Assembly (NCBI GenBank): GCA_032209605.1 | Contig: JASFXZ010000028.1 | Location: forward strand, 878,941-942,940 | Length of the DNA: 64,000 nt | Direction of reading: 5' to 3' | Source of the DNA: Mactromeris polynyma | Taxonomy: Eukaryota; Mollusca; Bivalvia; Venerida; Mactridae | Shown: positions 62,081 to 64,000 of the stretch, one piece after another | Numbering within the stretch: the stretch's first letter is position 1 | How the letters are laid out: each line of letters starts with the position of its first letter | Notes under the pieces: model-generated | What the model saw: only the letters and a program-made list of their open reading frames with translations | The model's database searches: none | What the model was told of the DNA's origin: nothing | Position numbers and translations under genes: made by a program

Positions 62081-62949
62081 TTAATCCTCGTGATATACTC
62101 GGATAGTAAACGTTAGTTTACGCTTTATGTATTCTAATGATTCAGATAATGGCCGTGTACGGCGCGGGGCTGCATCACCCTCATAGTCCGTGTCACTTAG
62201 AGCTGCTGCCATCAAGACTCTGCGATAACGGTGACGTGGAGCTGCAGGAGCTGGTCCCGGTGCTTAAAAGGGGCTGGTTCCGGTGCTCGAATAGGAGCTG
62301 GTCCCGGGGCTGGAAAAGAGGCTGGTCCCGGTGCTAGAACGGGGGCTGGTCCCGGTGCTTGAACGGTGGCTGGAACACGGGCTGACATTATATTTGGGAC
62401 GGCATCATCTTGATAAAGTTGTTCTTCGCGGGCAACATGTCGACGTGGTGGGATCGTACCTCCCCTGACGACAAGTCGTTGCTCATGTTGCCGAATCCTC
62501 TCCATTTCTAATCTACAATACACAATTATGCCGCATTTTGAGAAAAGTATGTATTTATTGTGTAAGTTTTTGAAATAAAAGCAGAAACGTTAGGTTGAAT
62601 TATCTTATTTCTGTGTTGCTTGAAAACATTTCAATTCATAAAAACTAATAGTTCACATTATTATCGTCATAAACGTTTATTTTCAATATTCATAGTTTGT
62701 GTTATACAGATTTTTAAATACAATATGCTGATATGCAATTCATTTTGTTAAATACCTTATATCAGGATCACGGATGTCATTGGCTGACAGCAACTTGCCA
62801 AACTTCGTGTACATTCTGTCTTTGAGTTGCTTTGCCGAAGAAGTCTCATATAGAATTTGTACAGCCTTCTAACACGTCTCTCCAAGAAGTTGGGTCTTGT
62901 TAATAACTTCAAAATATTGTAGGAACTTCTTGCGTTGAAAAAAACGCAT
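62081..62949 (-). pseudogene. SANT/Myb-like protein with APGPAP repeats (copy B)
   Basis: Same two-exon layout as 49399-50257. The first codons read MRFFQRKKFLQYFEVINK because of two one-base length changes relative to A that cancel. The TAG before KAVQ/KAVHIL-type sequence is shared with A. The Pro/Ala region has one extra APGPA-type unit, and a one-base deletion near 62268 shifts the frame, ending in a premature stop at 62212. Confidence 0.65.
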
Positions 62950-63149
62950 GGTCCTTATGCATTATTTAGAGATAAAACAATTCAATAAACGTATCATTAC
63001 CGAATTGACTTGGTGTGGCCTATACACCCGATAAAACAACGCATTTGTGCCGGTCTATCAATGAGTCATATTTGATACATATGTGATCTATGTTGTACAG
63101 AAGACAAACATCGAATTAAAAAAACGTGTTCCTAGTATGCCTCAGTCAC

Positions 63150-63700
63150 AGTGTGATTTTTCTGGATCGTGCGATTGGTGGCATTTTGGGAGAGGTACGA
63201 ACGATCGGCAATGTTTGCTACGATCTCCATTTTCTATCGCATACTGCGATTGCTCTTATAGACTGGTGAAGCGCATGATCGTGGAATCACAAACGATTTA
63301 AGAAGTTCGATCGCAAGATGAACGTTGTTAATCTTGCGACTAGTGGTGGCGAACAATGACTGATTACGATCAATCGGGAGGTCGCACGATTGGTGGCACT
63401 ACCAATCGTCAGGTGGCAGGACCAGTAGCACGATCAATCGTGCGACAACTTGACCCACGAACATGCACGAGTGGTGGTGCGCCCATGCGTGACTGGTGGT
63501 ATGACCATGTTAGGCCGGTCTGCGACATCTAACGATATGTAATCGTAGGTCAGAAGTATTGAACATGATCATCGACCTTGCCGCGACTGATTTTGCGACC
63601 AGTCGTGCTTTCTTTCTACGATTTGCCCGCGATTCCAATTTCTTTCGATCGCAGCTAGGTCGTAACCTGGTCGCAGGCCCGGTGTGACCGTAGCTACAAA
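63150..63700. repeat. CGATC/GTGCGAC-rich arrays (copy B)
   Basis: Counterpart of 50470-51010, with the same short words in both orientations. Confidence 0.55.
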
Positions 63701-63849
63701 ATATGGGTACATGGTTTACCGCATGATTATTTAAATCGCCCTTTACAAACCCACAGTTACTGTATCACGAGGCTATCCAGTTAAAGTCACGGTCATTATC
63801 AGGCGACTTCGTTAATTATTTTGGACGTTATTAATAATAAAAAGGCATT

Positions 63850-64000
63850 ATGGCGGCAAATGACGAAGGCCCTGAACAGCTGGTACATATTCTTTTAGCA
63901 CTTACCCCACCACCTCCAGACCACACAGGTTATTTTAGGGATGCAATCTAGATTTTGTCGACACTCCTGGTGCCTCCATCCACAGGCGTAGACTTGAGAT
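63850..64000 (+). pseudogene. Harbinger transposase start, cut by the window end
   Basis: Counterpart of 51184 onward: MAANDEGPEQLVHILLA, then a stop within about 40 codons. It continues beyond the window. Confidence 0.45.

Larger units (their letters stand above)
54887..64000. repeat. Segmental duplication, copy B (runs off the window)
   Basis: Aligned in order with copy A from the SLC17 last-intron stretch (GTTTGCATTTATAATAT words) through the transposase start at 63850. It lacks the two large insertions found in A. Its right limit is not visible. Confidence 0.92.

Overview
This is an AT-rich, intron-rich, repeat-rich animal nuclear window, most likely from a bivalve or another lophotrochozoan. 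The grounds are multi-exon genes with GT/AG introns, IgGFc-binding-like secreted genes of a kind often amplified in molluscs, and a dense mix of PIF/Harbinger, Tc1, pogo-like, CR1/Jockey-like and tRNA-SINE debris. All gene models were made by hand from frames, splice signals and intron phases; no search was run.

Left part (0.1-12.3 kb, minus strand): a small single-pass membrane protein gene. It has a signal-peptide exon, an EMI-like Cys-rich module over two exons, one or two EGF modules and a transmembrane exon. All junctions are in phase, giving 184 residues if one half-EGF exon is skipped. Its first intron carries a 1.4 kb Harbinger derivative, a LINE fragment and a Tc1 fragment.

Middle (12.3-32 kb): no host gene recognised. 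It holds an unassigned 1.8 kb inverted-repeat element, a Harbinger element with a HARBI1-type nuclease exon and a convergent SANT/Myb exon, an internally deleted Tc1, MITEs, SINEs and a 30-bp minisatellite.

32.3-39.9 kb (plus strand): six exons of an SLC17-type transporter (sialin/VGLUT family), with a 35-bp minisatellite and nested repeats in its introns. One conserved exon was not found and a stop lies at the end of another, so it may be decaying.

Right part (39.4-64 kb): a tandem segmental duplication. Copy A is about 39.4-51.3 kb and copy B about 54.9 kb to the window edge. Each has the last SLC17 exon (decayed in B), a secreted PAN-sushi-IgGFc-binding-like gene (intact in A, frameshifted in exon 1 of B), a pogo-like MITE, a GTT-flanked MITE and a Harbinger-type SANT gene next to transposase remnants. 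Two elements occur only in A, and B shows the empty sites. The IgGFc-like paralogues are mosaic: exons 1 and 3 differ by about 8%, while exon 2 and intron 2 differ by about 3-4%. This is the most interesting signal in the window.
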